Notes under the pieces: generated by a model
The model's database searches: none
What the model saw: the letters and a program-made list of their open reading frames with translations, nothing else
Told to the model about the DNA's origin: nothing
Made by a program: the position numbers and the translations under genes
Shown here: positions 1-9,850 of the stretch, piece after piece
Layout: every line of letters begins with the position of its first letter
Position numbering within the stretch: the stretch's first letter is position 1
Assembly (NCBI GenBank): GCA_021397835.1
Contig: JAJFZO010000695.1
Span: 186,001-250,000, forward strand
Direction of reading: 5' to 3'
DNA from: Moringa oleifera
Taxonomy: Eukaryota > Streptophyta > Magnoliopsida > Brassicales > Moringaceae
DNA: 64,000 nucleotides

Positions 1-1640
1 TTGTAGAAGAGAACAAAAAATGTGATAGTTTACTACATCATTCAAATAATAAACTAAAAGTTAACGCAAAAGTTGATAAACAATTTAAGAAAAAATATAG
101 TCTTCATAGGCCGAGCATTACAATTTGCGCCTACGGAAGCAAAATAACATAATCAATCTTCTAAAAAAACCATCGAAGATAGCTAGAAAAATAAAGTTTT
201 ATTTATGCAATGTAGCAAAGTGGGAGAAAGAGAGAAAAATAATGGTAAAAAAGATTTGATGGTTTAATCAATGTCATAAATATCAACTATCAAATGAGAA
301 TCAATAATAAGTAAGAAAAGCTATAAAAATTTTTAAGATAATTGAAAGTTTTGAGCAAGACTTAAGACTAAGAAAAGCAGAGGACACAAACTATATGCTA
401 CTTATATATATATACACACAAAAACATAGTATTTACTTCAATTTTAGAATGGAAGGGGAGCTAACAATAACAATAACTTACTACACAAACATTGAGTATC
501 TAGGAATAAAAGCAACATAATCAATCGATTTGATTTCCTAGAATAGGAAATTTAATCCTCATCAAAAACCAAATTTCGAGCAAAAGTCATTCAATCTTGG
601 AATTTGTAACAAAATTCAAATAAAAGTTTTCCATTAGAGATATAAAGAAATTTTTTAATTAAATTATTTTAAAAATATATACTATGTAAATAAAATTTCA
701 AACTATGAATATTTCAGATAAACTTTTAAAAATCTTAACAACAAACTTTTTGCTAGAATTTTGACAATTTTAACAAAAATATTACCATCAAAATTTAAGA
801 AAAATTAAAGTTTAATTATTGATTTGAATTAAATATTTTTCGTTGAAATGAGTAAATATTATATATTTCAATAATAAAGTTCAACCGAAAATATTTAGTT
901 GGAAATGTTTTGCGATTTTCAATGAAAAATAATCCCTTCAAAGATTCACATAATTTTTTTTTACAACAAGTATTTAAGAGGAACGTTTTTTTTGAAATTA
1001 TTTAATAAAATAATTCATTTGTTTTTTAAAATTTTTATTGAAAACTTATTATTGAAATTTTAAAGTTAAAATTTTAAAATAGTTTATTTGTTTTTTAAAA
1101 TTTTTAATTATAAATATATATATATATATTTAATGATTATGCAAATAAATTATAGAGTAAATCGTTTTAAATCCTAAATTTTTTTTTGTTGAAATGAGTA
1201 AATATTATATTTTTTAATAACAAAGTTCAACCGAAAATATTTACTTGGAAATGTTTTCTGATTTTCAATGAAAAATAATCCCTTCAAAGATTCACATAAT
1301 TTTTTTTTTTTTACAATATGCATTTAAGAAGATGGTATTTTTAAAATTATTTAATAAAATAATATGTTTAAAAATATTTTATTTTATGGAATCTCAATGG
1401 AAAGTCTTTGTAAAAATAATATTGAAATAACTTTCAGAAATTATCAATGGTTTTTCTGTGAAAACTTATAATTAAAATTTTAAAATAATTTATTTATTTT
1501 TAAAATTTTTTAATTATATATATTTAATGATTACATAAATAAATTAAAAAGCAAATATCATTTTAAATCTTAAAAAATATTTTATATATTTTTTTAAGTA
1601 AATATTAATTGATAAAAAATAATCAAACTGAACATTTACT
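1..1640. other. AT-rich non-coding DNA with an internal direct repeat
   Basis: No gene is visible. The stretch is strongly AT-rich. Bases 842-960 and 1188-1312 are near-identical direct copies of about 120 bp; both run from the GAAATGAGTAAATATTATAT string to AAAGATTCACATAAT plus a T-run, with a few substitutions. The copies are about 347 bp apart, so a local tandem duplication is likely. Confidence 0.7.
290..545. repeat. Detached copy of a segment of the AIR9-like array
   Basis: This stretch is recognisably similar, in the same orientation, to about 26205-26470, 33950-34100 and 40400-40560, which belong to the large duplicated blocks. Shared strings include GAATCAATAATAAGTAAGAAAAGCT, which is split here between 298 and 323, and AACAATAACAATAACT-like sequence followed by GGAATAAAAGCAA. 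It shows that array-derived DNA also lies about 25 kb outside the array. Confidence 0.6.
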
Positions 1641-2630
1641 CCTTAACGTTGAGCCTGCGTACCTAAACTGAAAGGATTAAATTTCCTTGTCTGTTCCTTC
1701 ATCCCACAAAAGACGAAATGTTGGAAAAGATCTTCACCTCCCTGTTGGGCTTTTGATCAGCGTTTGGTGTGGCTGGGCAAGAAGTAGAACCCAGGTCTTA
1801 TTACCCCTTAGGTTACCTTGTGGGCACTAGGGGAATAGTCTTACGGGTAGGGTTGTTGAGTTTTTTTTTTTAATTTAAAAATAATATAAAAAGTATAAGA
1901 ATTTGTAAGTACTAATTAGAAAAATTGTGACAAATAACGTATTCAAAAGAATTTGATAATATTTTTGAATAAACTAATTAGAAAAAAAATAAATGGCTGA
2001 TTCATCATAAAAAAATTCTACTCCGTCACCAACTTATCTAACTTAGTCTAATTTAACGAATCTAGTTATCCAGACACAGCCACAGAAGTCTGGTTTGTGA
2101 TGCCCACTAAAATGGGTAACGAGCCCGTTTCTCAAGGTCTTCTAAAAAAGACCTATAAATAAGACTAACATAATTAGGCCTGATAGGTGAAACCCGTCGG
2201 CAAGATTCTAATCAATTGAATTTGGTTAGCAAGATCTATAAATGATCTGATCGTGAGGTTCACTAAAAATGAGCCGGTTATTTTTGATATAAAATGAGCT
2301 AATTATTTAACCAAGATGAACTTAAAAATTAAGTTTAGAATTTACTTTTTAATTAAAGAATTTAAAGGAAGAAAAGCAACAAAAAGTGTGAGCTATAAGT
2401 TTAGAAAATTCTAGTTACTATATTATCTTTAGGAAGGAAACAGAGCATGAGATGCAGCGGTCATAAAGTTCTGTAATCAATGTTAAAAGGAGTAGTACAC
2501 TCTCATACGTGTCATCATTTAATTGGTTTATTTTGCCACGCAGGAAAATCATTTTTAACCAAGAATTTAGTTTGTTTGGTTAAGTGCTGGATAATTAAAA
2601 AATAAACAGACAAAAATTCAGAAAGGAGCG
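1641..2630. other. Intergenic DNA, no gene recognised
   Basis: Composition is less AT-rich at 1640-1850 and 2080-2270, but I see no coding frame, RNA gene or transposon terminus that I can support. Confidence 0.6.
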
Positions 2631-2633
2631 GGA

Positions 2634-2924
2634 ATGAAGGGATTGCAGCTCGCGGAGACACAGGATGAGGGAGAGAAGGCCAAACGAGTTCACATTTCAC
2701 TAAAACTACTTGTCAAGAATGTTGTGTTAGGTAAATTCAGGCGCAAAAGTTTACCTTTAAAGTTTAATACTAATCTTATCATAGGCTTTAACAGAAACCA
2801 ACTACTAGAGTTTTTATTAGGTCTTAGATACACTTATAAACTTGATATGTGGATTCAATTAGCACAGTGTTTACAGTTTTCGGTTACTGTAAAAGTCTCC
2901 AAGTTGAACTTGGGAGGTGACTGA
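2634..2924 (+). other. Unrecognised open frame, possibly an old first exon
   Basis: A 96-codon open frame starts at an ATG. The first 20 codons are rich in charged residues (ETQDEGEKAKR) and less AT-rich than the surroundings; the rest does not look like conserved coding sequence. It lies about 250 bp upstream of the GPALPP/DnaJ-like exon fragment on the same strand and could be a remnant of a 5' exon, but no family is recognised and it may be chance. Confidence 0.15.
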
Positions 2925-3179
2925 ACCAGGTTTTAATAGACTCAGTCAAGTAAATGTCTGTTGTTGGAGTACGTCTTAAAGTTGAGCTTTGAGTGAACTA
3001 TGAACATTTATCAAAATGTTAGCAGTTGAATATTAAGAGTTAAGTCGTACATGGTTTTGGCTCCAAACTAGAGAATCATGCATGATACTATATCTTGACT
3101 CCATCTCTTGATATAATTTCCTTTCTTTTTAAAGAACTGATGGTGGTGTGGCATTACCCTATGTTGCGTTCTGTTTTAG

Positions 3180-3520
3180 GGTAGTTGGCCCTGAAATGCC
3201 ATCAGCTGAGCTACTTGCTGCTGCAGCCAAACCAATTGAAGCCCAAGCTGAGCTCAGTTATTTTTTAAAAATATTTCTAAGAACACTTGCTTTGTTTTAT
3301 GTTTTCTCTGCTTAGTTTTATTTTCCATCAAAAGTAAGCAATGGTAATATGAACCTAATATGGTATTTTGCATTAAATTTTTCTAGAGAGATTGAGTTGG
3401 AGGAAGATACTAAACTATTTATTGGACCTCCACCACCTGCTATGGTTGTTGAGGCTGAACCTGCAAATGAGGCAGAGCGTTTCAGAGAGGCTCCTGTTTT
3501 ATCCATTTTGCTTTTGATTC
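3180..3520 (+). pseudogene. Two-exon fragment of a plant GPALPP/DnaJ-type protein
   Basis: Exon 1 (3180-3257) follows a TTTTAG acceptor and reads VVGPEMPSAELLAAAAKP. Exon 2 starts at 3387 after TTTCTAG and reads LEEDTKLFIGPPPPAMVVEA followed by PANEAERF. The GPxMPSAELL and IGPPPPAM motifs are what I recall from plant proteins with GPALPP motifs, a J-domain and a DUF3752 tail. The codon split across the exons (AG/A) keeps the frame. The donor after exon 1 reads AG|TT, so the G of GT is lost. Homology fades near 3500; the J-domain and C-terminal half are absent here. It lies directly upstream of the first 380-bp repeat. I infer a dead gene fragment rather than a gene. The family assignment is from memory. 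Confidence 0.6.
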
Positions 3521-3622
3521 GAATTTTACTGTTTCTTTTCCTCATATTTCAAAGTGAAAGCATACATTATTAAGTAATTTTACTATTGTTATAGCTAGTT
3601 GCATTTTGTCACAGATCTTCAA

Positions 3623-4004
3623 TGTTGCAGTAGTGATTACAAATTTCATAAAATTATTTTTAACAAAAATCAGTTTGTTTCGTTGATTGCTGTATTAGAG
3701 TTAGTTAAGTTAGTTAAGTTAGTTAAGCTCACATGTCAGTGTATCATTGGATCAGATTGTATATAAATAGTGTATTCAACTTTGCAGCTTTGCAGTTTAC
3801 TTGCTGTCTGTTTGCCTCTGTTTTCAGTATCAATCCCCTCACTAGGGACTTTACAGTTAGTTAACACTGTATCAAACAGCTTTACAGTGTTAACTTTTCC
3901 AGTTGAGGCTATACTTACTTGAGATTAGGTCTCATATAAAGCTATTTTTATTAGTTAATATCCCTGGGGATTAATTGCATTTTGTTTCTTCTTGTGTTGA
4001 TGGA
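3623..4004 (+). repeat. Direct repeat copy 1 flanking the BAHD pseudogene
   Basis: This sequence of about 380 bp returns in the same orientation at 6076-6455. Both copies start TGTTGCAGTAGTGATTAC, contain GATTGTATATAAATAGTG (a good TATA-box context), and end near GGGGATTAATTGCATTTTG followed by ATGGA. This copy has a GTTAGTTAA triplication near 3700. TG at the left edge and a TATA box suggest a solo LTR, but I find no target-site duplication, primer-binding site or polypurine tract. Confidence 0.75.
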
Positions 4005-4485
4005 GTTTGACTTGGTCAGTTGGGTTGATACTGCTATATTTGTTCTTGGAATGGATGTTCAAATTTATTTGATTTTCATGAGCTAGAAGCATCTAGTTAA
4101 CATCCATTATAATGGTAATCCCACAAATTTACTGAAATATTTGGACTCTAAGTGAATATTACCATCATAGAAACCGAAACTTGATGCTGCTGTAGTGAGA
4201 AAGATGTCCATTGACTACAGACAGCTACAGATCCAAAACAAGTGACAGATGAGAGCAAAGTGGATCAGTTTCAAGGGATGATTCTTCAGCTTCTACTGCT
4301 ACTTTTGCTCCATAGTTTAACTTTCTAGTTTTCACAGGAATGTTTGGGTGGACTCTGTTTCTCACTTATAGTTTACATGTTCAATGCAAATTCAATTCTC
4401 TTCTCTATGCTGCTTATTTTCTTGAGCTGTTATTTTCTTTGAGTTGTGATCAGGCTTTTTGGTTTCTGAAGGTTGTTGTCTTCTC

Positions 4486-5405
4486 ATGGTGGACATTGGT
4501 GGTGAAACCTTTGAGTTCACTGTAGAGCGGGGAGAACCAACTCTGGTTCCTCCTGCTCAGGAGACAGAGAAGAGCCTGTACTTCCTGTCTAACCTTGACC
4601 AGAGCTTTGCAGTCACAGTTCGTACTTTCTACTACTTCAAGTCGGAGTCAAGAGGAATCGAGGATGCTGCTAATGCCATCAAGACTGCCCTGGCCAAGGT
4701 TCTTGTTCATTAGTGCCCAACTGCTGGAAGGCCAACAATTAGTTCAGAAGGAAAGCTGATAGAGGACTGCATTGGGGAGGGAGCTGTTTTTGTTGAGGCT
4801 GAAGCTAATTGTGCAATAGAAAAGATAGGGGACATGACAAAGCCTGATCCTGTTACTCTTGGAAAGATGATTTATGACATCCCTGGTGCACAGAACCTAA
4901 TTCAGATACCTCCTCTGGGGGCTCAGGTTTAATGCTTCTCCTAACTATTTTTCACTTCTTCTCCTTTCTATTGCAATTCACTTTGCTCCTTGGGCAGTTG
5001 TTTGGCGTGTTAGGTCTTGAAGTAAGTAATTTCCAGTTGATTAGTGATTCATATCGCTTGTTAATCTGCCATAATCATTTATTTGGTCTCACATGATGAA
5101 TCAAAGTATTTGAACAAAGTGAAAAATTGCAGCTTTGGAAGAAAGATTAACAGTTAGCTTTGCAAGGCATTTGATTTCTCATACATGTCTTCAACTGAAA
5201 AGTCCAAAAGGATTTGTCAGTTGTAGCTTACACTGAATTTTAACTTTCTGATTGAAATTTCCCATAGCAAGCTTCCCCAGTTTGAAAGAAGTTTCTGTTT
5301 TCATCACAGTTTATGTAGATTAACAAAAAAATTAAAAAGGGAAAATGAAAGGAACTGCAAGTTCTATTGCTCAAAATTGTCTTTGAGGACGACTTCTGCT
5401 TCTCA

Positions 5406-5436
<31 letters not shown>

Positions 5437-5920
5437 CTTCTTTCAAGTTGACTGAATTCAAGTGTGGAGGATTTGTTCTTGGGCTGTGTATGAACCGCAA
5501 TTTATTTGACGGAATACCTGCTATGGAGTTTCTGAATTGCTGGGCTGAGAGAGCCTGAGGCCTGCCTCTTAATATCCCTCCCTTCCTAGATGGAAGCCCA
5601 CTCAAAGCCAGAAACTCACCTAAGATAGAGTTTCTGCAGCCTGAATTTGCTGAGATTGAAGACAACAAATACCAGCAAGCTTTACGAGAAGTGATGCTTT
5701 ATAGGTCCTTCTGTTTTGACCCAGAGAAGCTTGAACTACTCAAGAGAAGAGTCCTGGAAGACGGAGTTCTAGCTAAATGCAATACATTGCAAGCCCTCTT
5801 AGGCTTTCTCTGGAGAGCTCGATGCCAGGCACTAAGAATGCAGCCTGATCAATAGATAAAGCTTCTCTTTGCTGCTGATGGTTGGACAAAGAGGAGGACA
5901 CATGCACTGCTGGGTAATGC
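4486..5920 (+). pseudogene. HHT1: Omega-hydroxypalmitate O-feruloyl transferase pseudogene (BAHD family)
   Basis: Intact members are cytosolic BAHD acyltransferases that move feruloyl from CoA to omega-hydroxy fatty acids for suberin. Exon 1 runs from the ATG at 4486 to 4926 and reads GEPTLVPPAQETEK and LYFLSNLDQSFAVTVRTFY. A CAG|GTTTAA donor and TTTCAAG|TTGACT acceptor (5446/5447) give a phase-0 intron. Exon 2 reads [14 protein letters not shown], then [10 protein letters not shown] and [14 protein letters not shown]. Damage: TAG at 4711-4713, in the motif normally read as VLVHYYPLAGR; TGA at 5556-5558; TAG at 5853-5855. The catalytic HxxxD motif is R-N-L-F-D: His is replaced by Arg (CGC, 5496-5498) while Asp is kept. 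Homology stops near 5920, so the last 40 percent with the DFGWG motif is missing. The kept intron argues against retroposition of a spliced mRNA. It lies between two direct repeats. Confidence 0.85.
5406..5436. repeat. TG/TA dinucleotide microsatellite
   Basis: A run of TG units followed by TA units lies inside the intron of the BAHD pseudogene, just before its splice acceptor, where a pyrimidine tract would be expected. Confidence 0.9.
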
Positions 5921-6075
5921 AAAAAGCTCTAACAGATCCGTAATGTGTTAAATGGTGACAATTTGTGCAGAAAAAAGAGAAGTAAATGATGGACATAAAG
6001 TGAAGAGACATGGGAGCTTGGGTGCAGATCAGTAGAAAGGAAGGGAATTTCATTTTTGATCGTCCTTATCCAGTC

Positions 6076-6455
6076 TGTTGCAGTAGTGATTACAAATTTC
6101 ATAAAATCATTTTTAACAAGATTCAGTTTGTTTAGCTGATTTCTGTATTAGAGTTAGTTAAGCCAGTTAAGCTCACATATAAGTGTATCATTGGATCAGA
6201 TTGTATATAAATAGTGTATTCAACTTTCCTGCTTGACAGTGTACTTGCTCTCTGTTTGCCTCTCTTTTCAGTGTCAATCCTCTTTCTGGGGACTTTACAG
6301 TCAGTTAAGTTAATACTGTATTAAACAGCTTTACAATGTTAACTTTTCTCTTTGACGTTATACTTACTTGAGGTTAGATCTCATATAAAGCTATTTTTTT
6401 TATTAATTAATATCTCTGGGGATTAATTGCATTTGTTTCTGGTTCTGTTCATGGA
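6076..6455 (+). repeat. Direct repeat copy 2 flanking the BAHD pseudogene
   Basis: This is the second copy of the sequence at 3623-4004, same strand, about 2.45 kb downstream, with scattered substitutions and small indels. Just past its end, AATTAATATCTCTGGGGATTA is largely repeated (about 6453-6473), a short tandem duplication absent from copy 1. Confidence 0.75.
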
Positions 6456-6668
6456 ATTAATATCTCTGGGGATTATATTCTTTGTTCTTTTTCAGCTCTT
6501 TTAGTTCCCTCGTAACAGACAAAGCATGAAAGCCATGCCAAGGAGACATGACCACTAGTGTCCTCCCGAAAATATGGCTTCAAATGGACTAAAATGGTTT
6601 AATTATATCAATGATGGAATGATCCGTTTGATGCTTGTTTCAATTTAAATATATCAATATGGCTGCAG

Positions 6669-7464
6669 ATTAAGAGAAATATGGCTATGCTGGAGCTTTA
6701 CAGAAAGTTTACCAATGCCCTTGCAGCATCTGTACTGCTTTCTATTGCTTGGATTGGTTTTGAGGTAAGAAATTTTCTGGTTCTAACAGGATAATTTGTT
6801 GTTCCAAAGAAACTTTTCAATGATGGATCTTGAGGAAGTTGATAAGAGTACTTTCCATTTATGCATTAATTCAAATTGTGCCAATGACCAAAGCTTTCCT
6901 TTGTTTAATTTGTTCAGCTATACTTTAAGGCGACTGACCCACTAAGCGAGCTGTGGAAAATTGCTTGGATCATTCCAGCTCTCTGGAATATGCTTGCATA
7001 CTCTCTGTTGCTAGTGATTTGTTTGCTCTGGGCTCCTTCTCGTAACCCAACAAGTTACTTTCTTTGACATGGCATCTTAATTTTTAGTTTGGTGTCCGCC
7101 ACTTGCTGCTACTACTACTTTTGGTGTTAGCCTGGTTTGTTTTTGCCATATACTTTTCTGCTGGTATGCCCCCTTTCCCCCAATACTAGTGGGTTTGTCA
7201 TATGCATATTACCAATGATGGAACTCGTGATGAATGCATTGATGCAAGTTATAGTATGTGTTAGTGTATGTGAAATTCCATTTAAAGGCTTTGTACATAT
7301 GTGGTTTGGACTTGCAGACTTGCATATTCTGAAGAGATGGGAGAGGACTTTGATGAAGAAGGTATATCTCCTCGACCAGCAGTGTGGATATGGTTAATAA
7401 GCTGGAAAGAAAGGATCATGAGTATGGACTTGCAGAAGATGTCGAAGAGGATAAGCGAGAATAG
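6669..7464 (+). pseudogene. Last three exons of a TMEM87-like (lung seven-transmembrane receptor family) protein, broken
   Basis: Intact members are Golgi or endomembrane seven-helix proteins of the GOST group. Exon A (6669-6764) follows CTGCAG, reads NMAMLELYRKFTNALAASVL then LSIAWIGFE, and ends at a consensus GAG|GTAAGA donor. Exon B (6918-7054) reads LYFKATDPLSELWKIAW, then a hydrophobic helix (IIPALWNMLAYSLLLVICLL) and WAPSRNPT. Exon C (7318-7464) reads AYSEEMGEDFDEEGIS, then needs a frameshift near 7378 to continue as the acidic tail (KLERKDHEYGLAEDVEEDKR) with a TAG stop at 7462. The donor of exon B reads AG|TT instead of AG|GT. All exons for the lumenal domain and first helices are missing upstream. 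A frameshift, a dead donor and missing exons make this a truncated pseudogene. The family name is from memory of the C-terminal motifs. Confidence 0.7.
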
Positions 7465-8820
7465 ATGAAATTCTACCCACCCGATGGTGAGTCCCTTTTG
7501 ATGCATTGGTTGCACATCCAGCAGTTTGTCTGTAAATGCAAGTTTCAAAATTTGAATCATATGTATAAATGATATGAGTTAAAGCTAGTCTGAAAAGGAC
7601 GCCATCAATAGAATTTTACAGCTGAAGTGTAGTAGTCTGACCATTACTAATGTAGGCAACAAAGACAGCAGAGTTTGAAATGCATGATGAGTTTTTCTAT
7701 GTTTATCTGTGTGATTGTTGTATACAACCACAATGACTTGACCTGACCATGCTTCATAATAGATCCCTCAGTTGGGAAGATGGTTCGGCGATACTTAAAT
7801 TCTCTGATTTGCTGCTCTCAAGAAGTTACATCATGTTTTGTGAAATCCAGATAAATTTTGCTTCCCAAGATTTCTCCTTTCCCATAGTCTTTATCCATGT
7901 ATACAGAAAGTGCCTCTCAAAGTAGAACAGAATCAACAATCTTAAAGTCCAAAACTTTATGATAAACAATGTTTCATTTTTTCCAAAATAATTAGTGACA
8001 GTTTTGTTGCACATACAGTATCCTATCAGCAGATGGCAGTGGTGGCTAATCTGGTGTTGCAGATGACTTGAACCCAGGTCCAGGCCCAGGGGCGGGCCAC
8101 TAAACTGCTCTGATGCGCCCAGATACACGAGTTTCATATTCATGCTCTACCCGATGAGTTCAGTCCAGATTGAACAATGTGTTAATTGAAGTCAACTATT
8201 CCAAAACTTAGATACGAAAAACAATCAGAGCTTTTAATTATACTCCAAGCAGCTTTAAACTCAAGCTTAATCTCAGATTTTTTGTTAAATCCAAACTCAA
8301 TCTGTTAAAATAAATAATCAAATCAAAACCACAACACAAAACATTTAAAAATCAATTTAAATTTTACAGATAAGCAGAAAATGGAGATGACTACAAAGAC
8401 GAAAATGTCCTCTGATATCACAAGAGAAAAGCAATGTCATATCTTGATAATTTCACTAGAAAAGCAAGCCTTTTTCACTCTCTCTCTCTCTCTCTCTCTC
8501 TCTTTTGTCTTTATTAAGTCATAAATTAAAGCAAGCAAATAATGCTGTCATCATGAGAATCAAATAATTCATCAAAATTTCAGAATCTAATTTTAGGCTA
8601 TGGATCATCAATAATTCAAGATAAAACCATTTCAAGCAAAACATGATGATATGATATTTACTTTTACTAATTCTTATATTCAAATGCTTTTGTTAAATCA
8701 AATGTTTTTAAATAGTAAGTGAAGGAATCTTCATAATCAAATAATTCTTTGTTGTTAATAACTTCTACCTAGTCAATTTAAGCCCTACAGCCAAAGTCAC
8801 AATGAAGAACTGGGCATTTG
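7465..8820. other. Intergenic DNA, no gene recognised
   Basis: This stretch may begin with the former 3' UTR of the TMEM87-like fragment. Bases 8040-8110 are locally GC-richer. The open frames are short and unsupported. A CT microsatellite lies at 8478-8503. Confidence 0.5.
8478..8503. repeat. CT dinucleotide microsatellite
   Basis: An uninterrupted run of about 13 CT units lies in non-coding DNA upstream of the copia remnant. Confidence 0.95.
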
Positions 8821-8828
8821 AATAATTA

Positions 8829-9010
8829 GATGTAAAAGACAGCTTTTCTGTATAGAGAATTAGAGGAAACCATTTCTATAGGGCAACAAGAATGCTTTGA
8901 AGAAAAGGGGAAAGAAGATTAAGTCTGCTTGCTGAAGGAATCCTTGTATGGCTTGAAACAATCACCCAGGTAATGGAATAAGAAGTTTGACTCCTTTGTA
9001 ATCCAAGAAG
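8829..9010 (+). mobile_element. Ty1/copia reverse-transcriptase fragment
   Basis: This is the part of the RT palm domain around the first catalytic aspartate. GATGTAAAA at 8829 (D-V-K) is followed, after an extra base near 8838, by frame-shifted TAFLY. Next come acidic residues (ELEET), FEEKGKED, and the copia signature SLYGLKQSP at about 8939-8967, ending in WNKKFDSFV. In-frame stops lie at 8920-8922 (TAA) and 8971-8973 (TAA). The YVDD box, integrase and RNase H are absent. It is followed without a gap by gag-like sequence, the reverse of the normal gene order, so the locus has been rearranged or a second copy inserted. It is non-functional. Confidence 0.75.
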
Positions 9011-9850
9011 GAGGCTCATCTCAGCAATGATACCTTGTCAATGGAGGAGCTGGAGTTAGCCATAAGATCAAAGGAGCATGAATTAATGCAGAACAAGGAG
9101 GGTGGAAGCCTTGAAAGTAACAATGAAGCCTTCATAGTTAGAGAAAGACTTGAAAACAGATAGAATTCTCAAGGGAAGGATTCAACTAAACACAAAGTTC
9201 AGCAAGGTCTAAATCAAAGGGAGCTAGAAGCAAGTGCTATTACAATGGAAAATTTGGTTATATTAGAAGGTTTTGCTCAGAATTAAAGAAAAAACAATAG
9301 GGGCAATAGAAGAAGGAAGGAGATGTTGCAGTTGCAACAAAGTATCTTGAAGAGGGAGATGTATTAGCAGTAACTGAATGGATTCTGCTTGTAGCTTCAA
9401 TATGTATCCTTAGAGTAAATGGCTAAGGGGAAATAAACAATGAAAGGATGATCATGGGGGATGATCATTCTTGTGATATCAAAAGGATTGGCTTCATAGC
9501 TTTCAAGCTTGATGATGGTTCAGCAAAGACACTTGCACAAAAGTGAGGTACATTTCTCAGTTTGAGAGAAATTTGAAAAAGTCTATGTGCCTAAGATTGA
9601 ACATGGTATTCCTAAAGTGATAAAAGGATCACTAGTTATGCTTAATGGAGTGAAGCAAAATGGGTTGTATGCTCTTTAAGGAGAGGCAATTACTGGAGAT
9701 GTTGCTGTTGCAGTTGAAAGTGAGTAGAATATTGCTCCACTTTGGCCTTAAGAGACTTGGCATATTTCTAAGAAAGGACTGTCGGTCTTGAGCAACAAGG
9801 GATTGTGGGCAAAGGACAAAGCAGAAAGCGAGAGATAGGACAAATAAACC
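9011..9850 (+). mobile_element. Ty1/copia gag, protease and pre-integrase remnant
   Basis: This is a decayed copia polyprotein in the usual order. Gag sequence near 9030-9110 includes MEELELAIRSKEHEL. The CCHC zinc knuckle at 9235-9279 keeps the first and last Cys, but the second Cys is Asn and the His is Tyr. The aspartic-protease site at 9381-9389 reads D-S-A instead of D-S-G and is followed by TAG at about 9411. Further on come FKLDDGSAKTL and GSLVMLNGVKQNGLY-like sequence in more than one frame, then the GAG-pre-integrase motif at about 9736-9830 with a TAA inside it. Many stops and shifts are present. The integrase core is missing, and no paired LTRs were found. A long minus-strand open frame (9632-10150) across this part is a shadow. 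Confidence 0.8.

Noticed and set aside
3623..3980. Firm LTR call for the 380-bp repeats
   Set aside because: TG start and TATA box are suggestive, but target duplication, primer-binding site and internal retrotransposon genes are missing, so I list them only as repeats.
5240..5668. Minus-strand 142-codon open frame
   Set aside because: It is a shadow of exon 2 of the BAHD pseudogene and runs through a dinucleotide microsatellite.
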